Source of the DNA: a virus
Strand: one strand, 5' to 3'
DNA length: 52,017 nucleotides
Virus record (IMG/VR): IMGVR_UViG_3300006810_000064
Span: 1-52,017 of that record
How positions within the stretch are numbered: position 1 is the first letter of the stretch; each line of letters opens with the position of its first letter. The position numbers and the translations under genes are program-made. Of the stretch, positions 45,508-52,017 are shown one piece after another. The notes under the pieces were generated by a model that saw only the letters and a list, made by a program, of their open reading frames with translations, was not told the DNA's origin and searched no databases.

Positions 45508-46218
45508 TTACCACATTATTTTTGTTAAACTTCTTTTTTCCAATAATGAATTAACTTTTATAAAACCTTCCTTTGAGAACCCTGGTCCTGAGATAGGATG
45601 TAATCCTGACACAGTGTAATTCAATAGTGGGTCTACGGGAATGTCTTCCATTAATTCATCATCATATTTTTCTACCTCTAAAGGATTTAGTATGTAGTTG
45701 CCAAAAGCATGTGCATAAGTTCCCCAAAGCATCCATATACACGGATTCTCTTGGCTTATGAAAGCTATGACTTTCTCAGTGAATTCTTTCCACTCTAATG
45801 CGTGGTTTCCTCCTTCTGTGTCGACAGTTAAAGCTGTATTCAATAAGAATACTCCTTGTTCTGTCCAGTGTTCTAATGCTTGCCAATTTCCTGTTAACAT
45901 ACTACTCATAGCTATAGGGTTCAATTGATACCTTAATACCTCTTTTTGTATGAACTCTAAAATTGCAGGCATTCTTGTTTCCTTTGGAACAGCATAAGCT
46001 CTTCCAACAGCAGTCCCTGGTCTTGGGTATGGGTTTTGTCCTAAGATGACCACTTTAATCTTATCAACAGGCATCTCAAATACTTTGAATATCAAAGCAA
46101 GAGGTGGTTGAATAGACTTATCCTTAAGACTATCTAAAAAACTAACCATAGGCTCGTTGTAAGCCAAGCTGTGTAACAATGGAATCCAAGATTCGTGTAC
46201 ATTTTTAAATAAATTCAT
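45508..46218 (-). CDS. ung: Uracil-DNA glycosylase family 1, with Asn in place of the catalytic Asp
   Basis: A 236-residue UDG. Aligned to E. coli Ung: KVVILGQNPYPRPGTAVGRAYAV (Ung has GQDPYH), FLLNTALTV (uracil-reading Asn N127), and SGLHPISGPGF (the Leu/His loop, H207). The water-activating Asp of GQDPY is Asn here (N62, codon AAC), and the PYH His is Pro. Such a change strongly cuts activity in the E. coli enzyme, so the protein may be weak, use another base, or act by binding uracil without cutting. It is followed by rIIA and overlaps the primase by 4 bases. Family identity is firm; catalytic activity is doubtful. Confidence 0.9.
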   Translation of the reverse strand: MNLFKNVHESWIPLLHSLAYNEPMVSFLDSLKDKSIQPPLALIFKVFEMPVDKIKVVILGQNPYPRPGTAVGRAYAVPKETRMPAILEFIQKEVLRYQLNPIAMSSMLTGNWQALEHWTEQGVFLLNTALTVDTEGGNHALEWKEFTEKVIAFISQENPCIWMLWGTYAHAFGNYILNPLEVEKYDDELMEDIPVDPLLNYTVSGLHPISGPGFSKEGFIKVNSLLEKRSLTKIMW

Positions 46219-47279
46219 AATATATAGTTTTCTTTTAAAAAATTAATTAATTGTTTTTCATTTCTTTTGTGTACTAAATCTGAAGGGTCTGATATCCCTG
46301 AGGCAAGCATATCTACTGGTAAGTGGATATATCTAGCTTTTGTACCTTCAGGATAATTAATCAGCTGAACTAAATCTTGAGCTGATTTGATTCCTGCTGA
46401 ATCATTGTCGAAGAATACTACTACTTTATCAAAAGCAGCAATTAACTCCCACCATTCTTCAGTGTCAGGATACATTCCTTCATTCTGTAACCACCTTACA
46501 TTCAGCCCTAAGTTTCTTAGAACTCTGAAATCCTTGTAAGATTTTGTGATTATTAATAGTCTTCCTGATTTGATAGGAGAATGCATTCCTCCTATATCAT
46601 TTGCTGAGCAGTTTGTAATGAAGCGTCTCTTTCCTTTTTTTGAAGGTCTGTAAATCTTCTTATTACCACTGTCAAACTCTGTGTAAGCATAAGCAATATC
46701 TGGTGTTCTAAATAGATGGTCTCCACTCTTAGTATTTGTGAGTTTAAACTTCTGAATAGGAAAGACTTTATCTTCAATAAGATTCTCCTTTGTTATTCTA
46801 TACCTATTCTGCCAGAAATTCCTATCTAATATTAGGAAATCTCTAGTGTTTATTAACACTCCAACTTTATTCTTAACTCGTTCTCTTTTAACTTCACGAG
46901 GTTTTATATGAATAATGTCATGCTTAATGTCTTTACCATCAATAAGCTTAGCCTTTATAAACTCAAGAGTTTTGTAAAAGTTAGGCATATCGTAGTAAAC
47001 TGTAACAGCATCAAAACAATCAATGTTTGACATCTTGATACCCTTAATTACTCTGGTGTCTGCAAAATCTGTAAACCTTAACTTATTTGTGTTAATGTCA
47101 TACTCAAACCAACATCCTGGACTATTGTCTTCTCTGAATGGAGAAGTAACGTATTCAAATTCTACAGGCTCAAATCCAAAGACTAATTGGAATATGTCTT
47201 CTTGTGAGACATATTCCAATATCTTGTCTTTGTTAATAAAACCACTTTCTGCTATATCATCAGTAGTTCTGTGAAGCAT
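46215..47279 (-). CDS. DnaG-like DNA primase (Toprim type)
   Basis: A 354-residue protein. The first 75 residues resemble the primase zinc-fold region without the Cys/His set (TSPFREDNSPGCWF, RFTDFA). The Toprim core is at about 238-340: LLIITKSYKDFRVL, VVVFFDNDSAG (D291, D293), and DPSDLV (331-336). The acidic residue normally at the start of the first Toprim strand loop (E in EGxxD) is Lys/Ser here (TKSYKD, D250), as I recall for other crAss primases. It should make RNA primers for the DnaB-like helicase encoded nearby. It overlaps UDG by 4 bases and the SSB-like gene ends 4 bases before it. Confidence 0.83.
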   Translation of the reverse strand: MLHRTTDDIAESGFINKDKILEYVSQEDIFQLVFGFEPVEFEYVTSPFREDNSPGCWFEYDINTNKLRFTDFADTRVIKGIKMSNIDCFDAVTVYYDMPNFYKTLEFIKAKLIDGKDIKHDIIHIKPREVKRERVKNKVGVLINTRDFLILDRNFWQNRYRITKENLIEDKVFPIQKFKLTNTKSGDHLFRTPDIAYAYTEFDSGNKKIYRPSKKGKRRFITNCSANDIGGMHSPIKSGRLLIITKSYKDFRVLRNLGLNVRWLQNEGMYPDTEEWWELIAAFDKVVVFFDNDSAGIKSAQDLVQLINYPEGTKARYIHLPVDMLASGISDPSDLVHKRNEKQLINFLKENYIL

Positions 47280-47283
47280 TGTT

Positions 47284-48039
47284 TTACCACTTTGACTTCA
47301 CTGGAGCTCCACCACCAGCAGTTGGGATAGAAGTTACCTCTGGTTCTTCTCCTTCAATTTGCTGTTTAGCTTTGTTACTGCCCATGTAGTTTGCACTACG
47401 AGTAAATGGGTGCTCATTGTTGGCATCATCTACATAACGAAGACCTTCACCATCAACAACTTCATTCCACTTACCTACTGGTGCAATAGCAGGACATAAG
47501 AAACGTCCACCTTTTATATTCTTTGGTAACTGTAAGAACGTTCTGTCATTATCAGTCCCAATACTCCACTGCCACTCAACAAATGCATCAACAGGAAGCG
47601 TTGCAAAGTTTGCAGGCTTGATGCCACACATTGCTGTTGCCCAAGTTGCAAAATTTGTTACATTACCTGCAACTAATGCTGCTTGAATTTGTGCTTCAGT
47701 GGCTCCAAGAGCTTTAACTGCATGCACAATTACTGCCTCACGCTGTGCTTTTTCCGAATTATACAATTCATTGTACCCAGGCTCCTCAGGTGATACAGTA
47801 CTATCTCCTTTGTATAAATCTCCTGTTATATCATAGACTCTACTACGAAATTCTTTGTCTCCAATAGACACTGTGATATCAACTGCTTCTCCAGCTGTTC
47901 CCTCTTTACCTGCATTAGGATTAAATTCCAATACGGTGATGTGGGCATTATTTAACCCAAATCTACCACCTGATTTACTTTTTAATGATTCATCTGTATC
48001 AGATTGAAATCCCCATGCACTTTTTTGTTCTGTACTCAT
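47284..48039 (-). CDS. Possible single-stranded-DNA-binding protein
   Basis: A 251-residue protein with a low-complexity start, then GGRFGLNNAHITVLEFNPNAGKEG and VDITVSIGDKEFRSRVYD (about 24-68), which look like the first strands of an OB-type fold. A helical insert (EKAQREAVIVHAVKALGATEAQIQAAL), aromatic-rich FVEWQWSIGT and KGGRFLCPAI follow. The tail is Gly/Pro-rich and not acidic, unlike bacterial SSB. Position between primase and helicase/ATPase genes supports an SSB or replication-accessory role; I did not find a decisive motif. Confidence 0.5.
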   Translation of the reverse strand: MSTEQKSAWGFQSDTDESLKSKSGGRFGLNNAHITVLEFNPNAGKEGTAGEAVDITVSIGDKEFRSRVYDITGDLYKGDSTVSPEEPGYNELYNSEKAQREAVIVHAVKALGATEAQIQAALVAGNVTNFATWATAMCGIKPANFATLPVDAFVEWQWSIGTDNDRTFLQLPKNIKGGRFLCPAIAPVGKWNEVVDGEGLRYVDDANNEHPFTRSANYMGSNKAKQQIEGEEPEVTSIPTAGGGAPVKSKW

Positions 48040-48056
48040 ACTTTTAACTTTATAAA

Positions 48057-48076
48057 TTTATTTAATATTAAATAAA
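48057..48076 (-). promoter_or_regulatory. Perfect 20-bp AT palindrome, possible operator or promoter element
   Basis: TTTATTTAATATTAAATAAA is an exact inverted repeat with no spacer, in the 43-base gap before the SSB-like gene (start 48039). It is too AT-rich and lacks a 3' T tract on the - strand, so I do not read it as a terminator. The core TTAATATTAA recurs at 50956-50965 before the 182-residue macro gene's start. A protein-binding or promoter role is possible; chance in AT-rich DNA cannot be excluded. Confidence 0.3.
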
Positions 48077-48082
48077 AAACTC

Positions 48083-48583
48083 TTAGTTCCATTCAGCTTT
48101 TGCTGCCTCTGCCAGTACATCTTCAGCACTGTCAATAGGTAGTTCTTGTTCGGTATCTTGTTCGGTATCTTGTGCTTCAACTTCTGCTTCAACTTGTGCT
48201 GTCTCATCTTCTAAAGCAGCAGGGATAGCAGGTTCTTCTGCATCTGCTGTTACTTCTTCACCGTTCAAATACTTTTCACCAAAACTTGATTTCTTAACTT
48301 CATCTTCAATAAAGTTTTCAACCTCAACTTCAGCAATTGCTACTTCTTCTTTAACAACTTCAGCTTCAACAACTTCTATGTCCTCAACAGCCACTTCAGC
48401 ATCATCTACAATAGTAAATGAAGGCTTTTTATGTGTCTTTTTCCCAAGTAAATCTGGGTGTTTGAACAATAGCTTGCATTCAGCCTTTGTGATGCCATAG
48501 TATTCAGCTATGTCATCTCTAGTCATTCCATCTTTTAAGTGTTGTAGACACTGTTTTACTCCAATAACTCGTGTATTTTTCAT
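48083..48583 (-). CDS. Small HTH-like N-terminus with long acidic tail
   Basis: A 166-residue protein. Residues 1-50 look like a helix-turn-helix (CLQHLKDGMTRDDIAEYYGITKAECKLLF). From about 60 on it is strongly acidic and Val/Ala/Glu-rich (EVAVEDIEVVEAEVVKEEVAI and similar), with two DTEQ units, ending AEAAKAEWN. The acidic part could mimic DNA or bind the polymerase or SSB. It holds a 12-bp tandem repeat. It is 1 base after the P-loop ATPase stop. Not recognised; function unknown. Confidence 0.55.
   Translation of the reverse strand: MKNTRVIGVKQCLQHLKDGMTRDDIAEYYGITKAECKLLFKHPDLLGKKTHKKPSFTIVDDAEVAVEDIEVVEAEVVKEEVAIAEVEVENFIEDEVKKSSFGEKYLNGEEVTADAEEPAIPAALEDETAQVEAEVEAQDTEQDTEQELPIDSAEDVLAEAAKAEWN
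48146..48205 (-). repeat. 12-bp tandem repeat inside the acidic protein gene
   Basis: On the + strand TTGTTCGGTATC occurs twice in a row (48146-48169), followed by two diverged 12-base units TTGTGCTTCAAC and TTCTGCTTCAAC (48170-48193) and a partial fifth. On the coding strand these read as DTEQDTEQ and EAEVEAQ-type repeats, so copy number changes would keep the frame. Confidence 0.7.
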
Positions 48584-48584
48584 T

Positions 48585-49259
48585 TTAATACGTTTTTAAT
48601 GATTTAATTATTTCGTTATAATCGTTAGGTATCTTACCATCAAACAGTCCCATTGGACTTCTTGCAGTATTGAAACCATTATTCTGAGTCTCAAGGATAT
48701 AATTTAACTCCCCTTTCTCATCTTTCTCTACATTTGCGTAGAACACATTCTCTAACTTACCTTCTATCTGCATCTTATTTGCAAGATTTCCTAATGTTTT
48801 AAGTCGAATTCTTGTGTCCACACCTTCTTTGTATGTTTCAGTATGCCCAGTTAATATGGCATATCTGTCCTCTTCAAACATTCCCTTTTCTATGCCCACT
48901 GAAATGTGGTCTATAATCTCTTTATAAGACCTAGGAATGATATGATAGGGTTCAATTGGACCTGTTTTCTTTCCATATTCAGCTCTACCACCTTGCCAGA
49001 CAGGATTCTTATTATCTGCGTTATACCATATATTAGTTTTTGAAGGTAAGAGACGCATTCCTGTTGACTTACCAACTCCTGGTGGACCTACAACTAAGCA
49101 AATCTCAAATCCAAGGTTCTGTAAATCGATAATAAATCTGTAAATGTCTTGGGAATAATCTTTCCACTTGTCATGCCCAGGTTTTTTCTTGTCTAGCATG
49201 AATTGATTCTCTTGAATTTGTGTCAATGTGTCAACGCATACCGTGCTAATTTTTGTCAT
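48585..49259 (-). CDS. P-loop ATPase, RecA/Sak4-like with unusual motif order
   Basis: A 224-residue protein. It starts ISTVCVDTLTQIQ (5-15), which looks like the Walker-B strand and the following helix of Sak4/RecA-type annealing ATPases, and then DKWKDYSQDIYRFIIDLQNLGFE. The P-loop GPPGVGKST comes only at 58-66, followed by NIWYNADNKNP. The C-terminal part (AILTGH, LGNLANKMQIEGKLENVFYANVE) matches the end of Sak4. So the Walker-B-like part precedes the P-loop, the reverse of standard order. It likely helps recombination or replication-fork work next to DnaB. It is 9 bases after the helicase stop. Confidence 0.68.
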   Translation of the reverse strand: MTKISTVCVDTLTQIQENQFMLDKKKPGHDKWKDYSQDIYRFIIDLQNLGFEICLVVGPPGVGKSTGMRLLPSKTNIWYNADNKNPVWQGGRAEYGKKTGPIEPYHIIPRSYKEIIDHISVGIEKGMFEEDRYAILTGHTETYKEGVDTRIRLKTLGNLANKMQIEGKLENVFYANVEKDEKGELNYILETQNNGFNTARSPMGLFDGKIPNDYNEIIKSLKTY

Positions 49260-49268
49260 ACTTTTTAT

Positions 49269-50387
49269 TTAATTAATTAATTCAAAATTCTTTATTCCAC
49301 CAAACATGTTTACTCTAAAATGTTGTGGGAACTCACAATGTCTACTCTCTACTAAGTGCACTGTTCTTAAATTAGGAAAGATAGGGTTGTCTTTACTATC
49401 CCTAATCACCACGCCAAAGTGCTTTTTCAAATTGTACCTTTGGTCATTTGGATTAAAGAGAGTAAAGACGTAGTCAGCATCTTCTGCTAAATTACCCGTA
49501 TCTTTGATATCATCACTTCCTGGATACAACATATCACCAAACTCTTTAATTCTACCTGTCTCAGTCATACCTCTATTAAGGTGAATGATGTGGACAAAGG
49601 TAAAATTACACCAGTTTCGTAGTTCAACGCTGTATTCAATAAACTTATCTACTGTTTGTTTCATCTGCCAACCTCTCTCTGGCAACAACTTTCTAAGGTG
49701 GTCAGTAACTATAATAGTATGTTTATCAGGCTTGTGTGAGTTATACCCAACTATTCTTGTTGATTTACCATACTGTTGAGTCACGAATTTACCTGACTTT
49801 TCAGCATGCTTTTTAAGGTACTTGTAGTGACCTGTGGGATTATCCTTTTCTTCTATGAAAGTGATGTATCCCTTGGTCAATTGAATTCCACCAACTGAGT
49901 ATTCTCCAAACAAAGGTATTATCCTCTTAGTGTACACTTCCTGTAAGACTGTATATATCTCAGGTTTAACTACAATAGTCTTACCTTCATCATCTTGCAT
50001 TCTTCCTCGCAGATAGTCAGGAGAAAGGTCAATTACTGACTCTCCCTCCCTATATACTCCATCTGGCAATGTTACTTGTCTAATACCATAATCGTGAAAT
50101 AAGAAATGAGTTGCAAAATCAAATTCTTTTGACACTCTGTCTAATTCAAAAGAGTAATATATCCACTCAACATCTAAGTTGTGCTCTAAGGCATGCAGAA
50201 ATGGCTGTATTACAAATCCGTAATCTACAAAGGTTGACTTACCTGCTTTTGGAGCTGCAGCCACACCATATATTCTACCTCTTTGTACTCCATTGATAGG
50301 TTTAGATATGTTCACTAAACCACCACCCATTGGTAAACCTTTGTTACCACCTGCTTGACCTTTTTTATATTCCTCTATGAAATTCAT
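49269..50387 (-). CDS. DnaB-like replicative helicase (SF4)
   Basis: A 372-residue RecA-fold helicase. The P-loop is GVAAAPKAGKSTFV (41-54, K50, S51), followed by WIYYSFELDR (DnaB motif 1a-like, about 75-84), Walker B TIIVTDHLRKL (224-234, D229) and a hydrophobic strand with His (TFVHIIHLNRG) as motif 3. It lacks the N-terminal primase-binding domain and has an Ile/Lys-rich insert (about 140-215). It unwinds DNA ahead of the phage polymerase and should act with the Toprim primase. It ends 9 bases before the P-loop ATPase and begins 4 bases after the macro-domain gene. Confidence 0.85.
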   Translation of the reverse strand: MNFIEEYKKGQAGGNKGLPMGGGLVNISKPINGVQRGRIYGVAAAPKAGKSTFVDYGFVIQPFLHALEHNLDVEWIYYSFELDRVSKEFDFATHFLFHDYGIRQVTLPDGVYREGESVIDLSPDYLRGRMQDDEGKTIVVKPEIYTVLQEVYTKRIIPLFGEYSVGGIQLTKGYITFIEEKDNPTGHYKYLKKHAEKSGKFVTQQYGKSTRIVGYNSHKPDKHTIIVTDHLRKLLPERGWQMKQTVDKFIEYSVELRNWCNFTFVHIIHLNRGMTETGRIKEFGDMLYPGSDDIKDTGNLAEDADYVFTLFNPNDQRYNLKKHFGVVIRDSKDNPIFPNLRTVHLVESRHCEFPQHFRVNMFGGIKNFELIN

Positions 50388-50391
50388 TTAC

Positions 50392-50940
50392 TTATTCCTC
50401 TTTATTTGGACTAGGCACTTTTCCTAGTTTTTCCATTACTTTTGTAGGTAAATACTCAACTGCAATGACATTAAATTCTGCTAACTCTTTCATTAGTACT
50501 GGCTTAACATCAGCCCAATCAGCTCCACCTATACCACAACCTATCCAAGGACAGTAGATTGTAAACTCTGCTCTCTTGTCTGGGTTTATACTATATCGGA
50601 AACTTTTTAGTGCAGTTTTTAGTGCTACTATATCAAAATTCTCACCTCGATTGTATTGTGTATACAGGTTAACTCCTATCTTTAATTCGTTTTCACTCTG
50701 AGCCAAGACTAGTGCACCATAGCTCCCAAATCTTTGGGTTGTGTGTCTAGCATCGAACTGGTCCAGAAAGTAAAGTGGAGATATTGAGTCTCTCACTTGT
50801 GCAGCTATTCCACTGCCCATCATTTTTTGGCAATTGGCTCCATGCATAAATATTGCATTGCCTTTGCTTGCGAAGAAAAGGTCTATTGCATCACCTTTTA
50901 CTTCTGCAAATGTAGGGATAATTTTCGTATTTTTACTCAT
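50392..50940 (-). CDS. Macro-domain (ADP-ribose-binding) protein
   Basis: A 182-residue protein with the macro fold: FAEVKGDAIDLF (strand 1-2), GNAIFMHGANCQKMMGSGIAAQVR (28-50, N36 and the GSGIA turn), GVNLYTQYNRG, and the C-terminal YCPWIGCGIGGADWADVKPVL (129-148), the loop that holds ADP-ribose. Such phage proteins remove or bind ADP-ribose derivatives, for example Appr-1''-p phosphatases, and could reverse host ADP-ribosylation or blunt NAD-based defence. It lies before the DnaB gene. The domain is sure; the role in defence evasion is inference. Confidence 0.85.
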   Translation of the reverse strand: MSKNTKIIPTFAEVKGDAIDLFFASKGNAIFMHGANCQKMMGSGIAAQVRDSISPLYFLDQFDARHTTQRFGSYGALVLAQSENELKIGVNLYTQYNRGENFDIVALKTALKSFRYSINPDKRAEFTIYCPWIGCGIGGADWADVKPVLMKELAEFNVIAVEYLPTKVMEKLGKVPSPNKEE

Positions 50941-50970
50941 ATTTATTGTTTAATTTTAATATTAATACTT

Positions 50971-51228
50971 TTAAAACTTAAGATAATAAGTGCCTGTCTT
51001 TTTCTTAATGAAAAATCCTTTTGTATTTTTATACACACACTTCCATCCTACCCAATTCACAGACTCATCATAGATAAGCACTTCTCCTTGGGTCATGTTG
51101 TTTTTGTTTTCTCCTTTGTAATTCAATTGAATTTTATCAAAATCTCCTCTCTTTCCTAATAGAAATAAGTGTCTCCCAATAAGTTTAGATTTCTCTAGTA
51201 ATTCTTGAAATTTGTTAAAATTTTCCAT
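50971..51228 (-). CDS. Small protein of unknown function between ligase and macro genes
   Basis: An 85-residue basic protein starting 2 bases after the ligase stop. It begins with a helix (NFNKFQELLEKSKLIGRHLF) and continues in beta-like segments with Trp and Tyr (VNWVGWKCVYKNTKGFFI), ending KKKTGTYYLKF. One Cys, no motif. The high charge and aromatic content could suit nucleic acid binding. The 30-base gap after it includes TTAATATTAA. Unknown function. Confidence 0.5.
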   Translation of the reverse strand: MENFNKFQELLEKSKLIGRHLFLLGKRGDFDKIQLNYKGENKNNMTQGEVLIYDESVNWVGWKCVYKNTKGFFIKKKTGTYYLKF

Positions 51229-51230
51229 AA

Positions 51231-52017
51231 TTATTTTTCATCACGCCATGAGTCGAAAAATGCATGCCTTGGGAAGTCTTTGATAGGAGGCATTCCCGTG
51301 TATTTGAAACTTTTCCCAATGTAATTTTCTTTGTTATCTAAGAGCTCTTTTCTGGCAGCATGGTCAAAACCATTTAGTCCAACACAGAAAGTCCCTTTTC
51401 CTTCAAATTCTACTACAAAGCCTTTAGCCATTCCACTAGGAATTCTATCAGCTTTTAATTGAGAAGTCTTACTCCTACCTAATTCATTAACTGTCTTCTC
51501 AACACCATCTTTTACCATTGTGGCTTCTTCCACCTCTAGTATCACACCATCATATTCATTCTTATCATCTTTCATCTTCAGAAGAGTGCCTTGATTTAAG
51601 GTTGTCCTTCCAAATTTATATGGATGAGTGCTATGAGTAAGTACAAGACCTTCATACCCTTGTTCAAGATTAAATTCATATAAAGAATATAGGTCTTCAA
51701 TAGACTCTGGTTTCATTCTATCTGGCATTCTAAGATACATCTCTTCAAAACTATATAAAGATAATCTTTTGAAAGCTTCTTGCCATCTCTCTTTGAATCC
51801 TATCAAATCTGGTCTGTCAGTGATAATAAAATCAAATGCAAAACACTCCAAATCTTCATGAAATGTGGTTAAGAACTTGATATCTTTACCTCTATACTTT
51901 TCTTGAAATGCTTCAGGTTTTTTCTCTTTCATCTTTGTAAGCTCATCGATATAATCCTGTGTAGTTACATCAGATTTAGAGAAAAACCTAAATATTTCAT
52001 TGAATGGCATTCCATGC
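51231..52017 (-). CDS. ATP-dependent DNA ligase, C-terminal part (5' end outside window)
   Basis: The frame is open to the right edge and continues upstream past the ATG at 52010 (GMPFNEIFR), so the N-terminus with the AMP-accepting KxDG lysine is outside. Visible ligase motifs are ECFAFDFII (motif IIIa-like), GYEGLVLTHS (motif IV) and GTLLKMKD (motif V), then an OB-fold end with GRSKTSQLKADRIPSG, GKGTFCVGLNGF and FKYTGMPPIKDFPRHAFF. It seals nicks in replication and repair and fits the adjacent replication genes. High confidence for ligase. Confidence 0.93.
   Translation of the reverse strand, partial: HGMPFNEIFRFFSKSDVTTQDYIDELTKMKEKKPEAFQEKYRGKDIKFLTTFHEDLECFAFDFIITDRPDLIGFKERWQEAFKRLSLYSFEEMYLRMPDRMKPESIEDLYSLYEFNLEQGYEGLVLTHSTHPYKFGRTTLNQGTLLKMKDDKNEYDGVILEVEEATMVKDGVEKTVNELGRSKTSQLKADRIPSGMAKGFVVEFEGKGTFCVGLNGFDHAARKELLDNKENYIGKSFKYTGMPPIKDFPRHAFFDSWRDEK

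Noticed and set aside
1-52017. Possible TAG or TGA stop-codon reassignment, known in some crAss-like phages
   Set aside because: Genes end properly in TAG (for example 29964-29966, 41957-41959) and TGA (36637-36639, in an ATGA overlap), with no in-frame stops inside conserved domains.
1-52017. tRNA genes, CRISPR arrays, integrase or attachment sites
   Set aside because: Non-coding gaps are too short for tRNAs, no spaced direct repeats were seen, and no recombinase motif appears, so there is no sign of lysogeny in this window.

Overview
The window looks like part of the genome of a lytic, AT-rich, crAss-like phage (order Crassvirales), so the host is probably a gut-type member of the Bacteroidota. 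The strongest markers are a 4,337-residue virion RNA polymerase polyprotein with the crAss-type DFDID catalytic loop, a CPC-containing ring (tail-connector) protein, a very large muzzle-like tail protein, rIIA/rIIB homologues, and a DnaB-type helicase next to a Toprim primase. TAA, TAG and TGA all act as stops here, so there is no sign of the stop-codon reassignment known from some crAss-like phages. I saw no tRNA, CRISPR array, integrase or insertion sequence.

Layout. Bases 1-29966, all on the + strand, carry the late virion genes: the end of a structural protein, ring/connector genes, a 1,944-residue muzzle/nozzle-like protein, two probable cargo proteins, the giant RNA polymerase polyprotein and a 1,500-residue companion. 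A strong hairpin at 29982-30017 lies in the convergent gap. Everything from 30037 to the right edge is on the - strand and tightly packed, with many 1-20 nt gene overlaps. Read in its own direction (right to left) this block encodes: ATP-dependent DNA ligase, a small ORF, a macro-domain protein, DnaB-like helicase, a P-loop ATPase with unusual motif order, an HTH/acidic protein, a possible ssDNA-binding protein, Toprim primase, uracil-DNA glycosylase, rIIA, rIIB, a Holliday-junction-resolvase-like nuclease, a zinc-knuckle microprotein, a RecB-like nuclease, a MazZ-like nucleotide pyrophosphohydrolase, an unknown, a HAD nucleotidase, an XRE regulator, a UvrD-like helicase, two small unknowns, GroES, GroEL, adenosylcobalamin-dependent ribonucleotide reductase, a small unknown, dUTPase, another small unknown, a possible holin and spanin pair, a ParB-fold protein and a final unknown.

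How the parts may work together. The virion probably injects its RNA polymerase polyprotein and cargo proteins through the muzzle, so that phage genes can be transcribed at once. The - strand block then supplies replication and recombination (helicases, primase, ligase, nucleases), precursor supply and cleanup (B12-dependent RNR, dUTPase, dNTP pyrophosphohydrolase, HAD nucleotidase, UDG) and folding (GroES/GroEL).

Most striking points: a complete phage GroES-GroEL pair translationally coupled to a class II RNR; a von Willebrand A-like MIDAS segment and a long hydrophobic stretch inside the muzzle-like protein; a frameshift that splits the CPC ring protein; a uracil-DNA glycosylase whose catalytic Asp is Asn; and a RecA-type ATPase whose Walker-B-like segment precedes its P-loop. 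Every function given here comes from reading motifs by eye; no database search was run.
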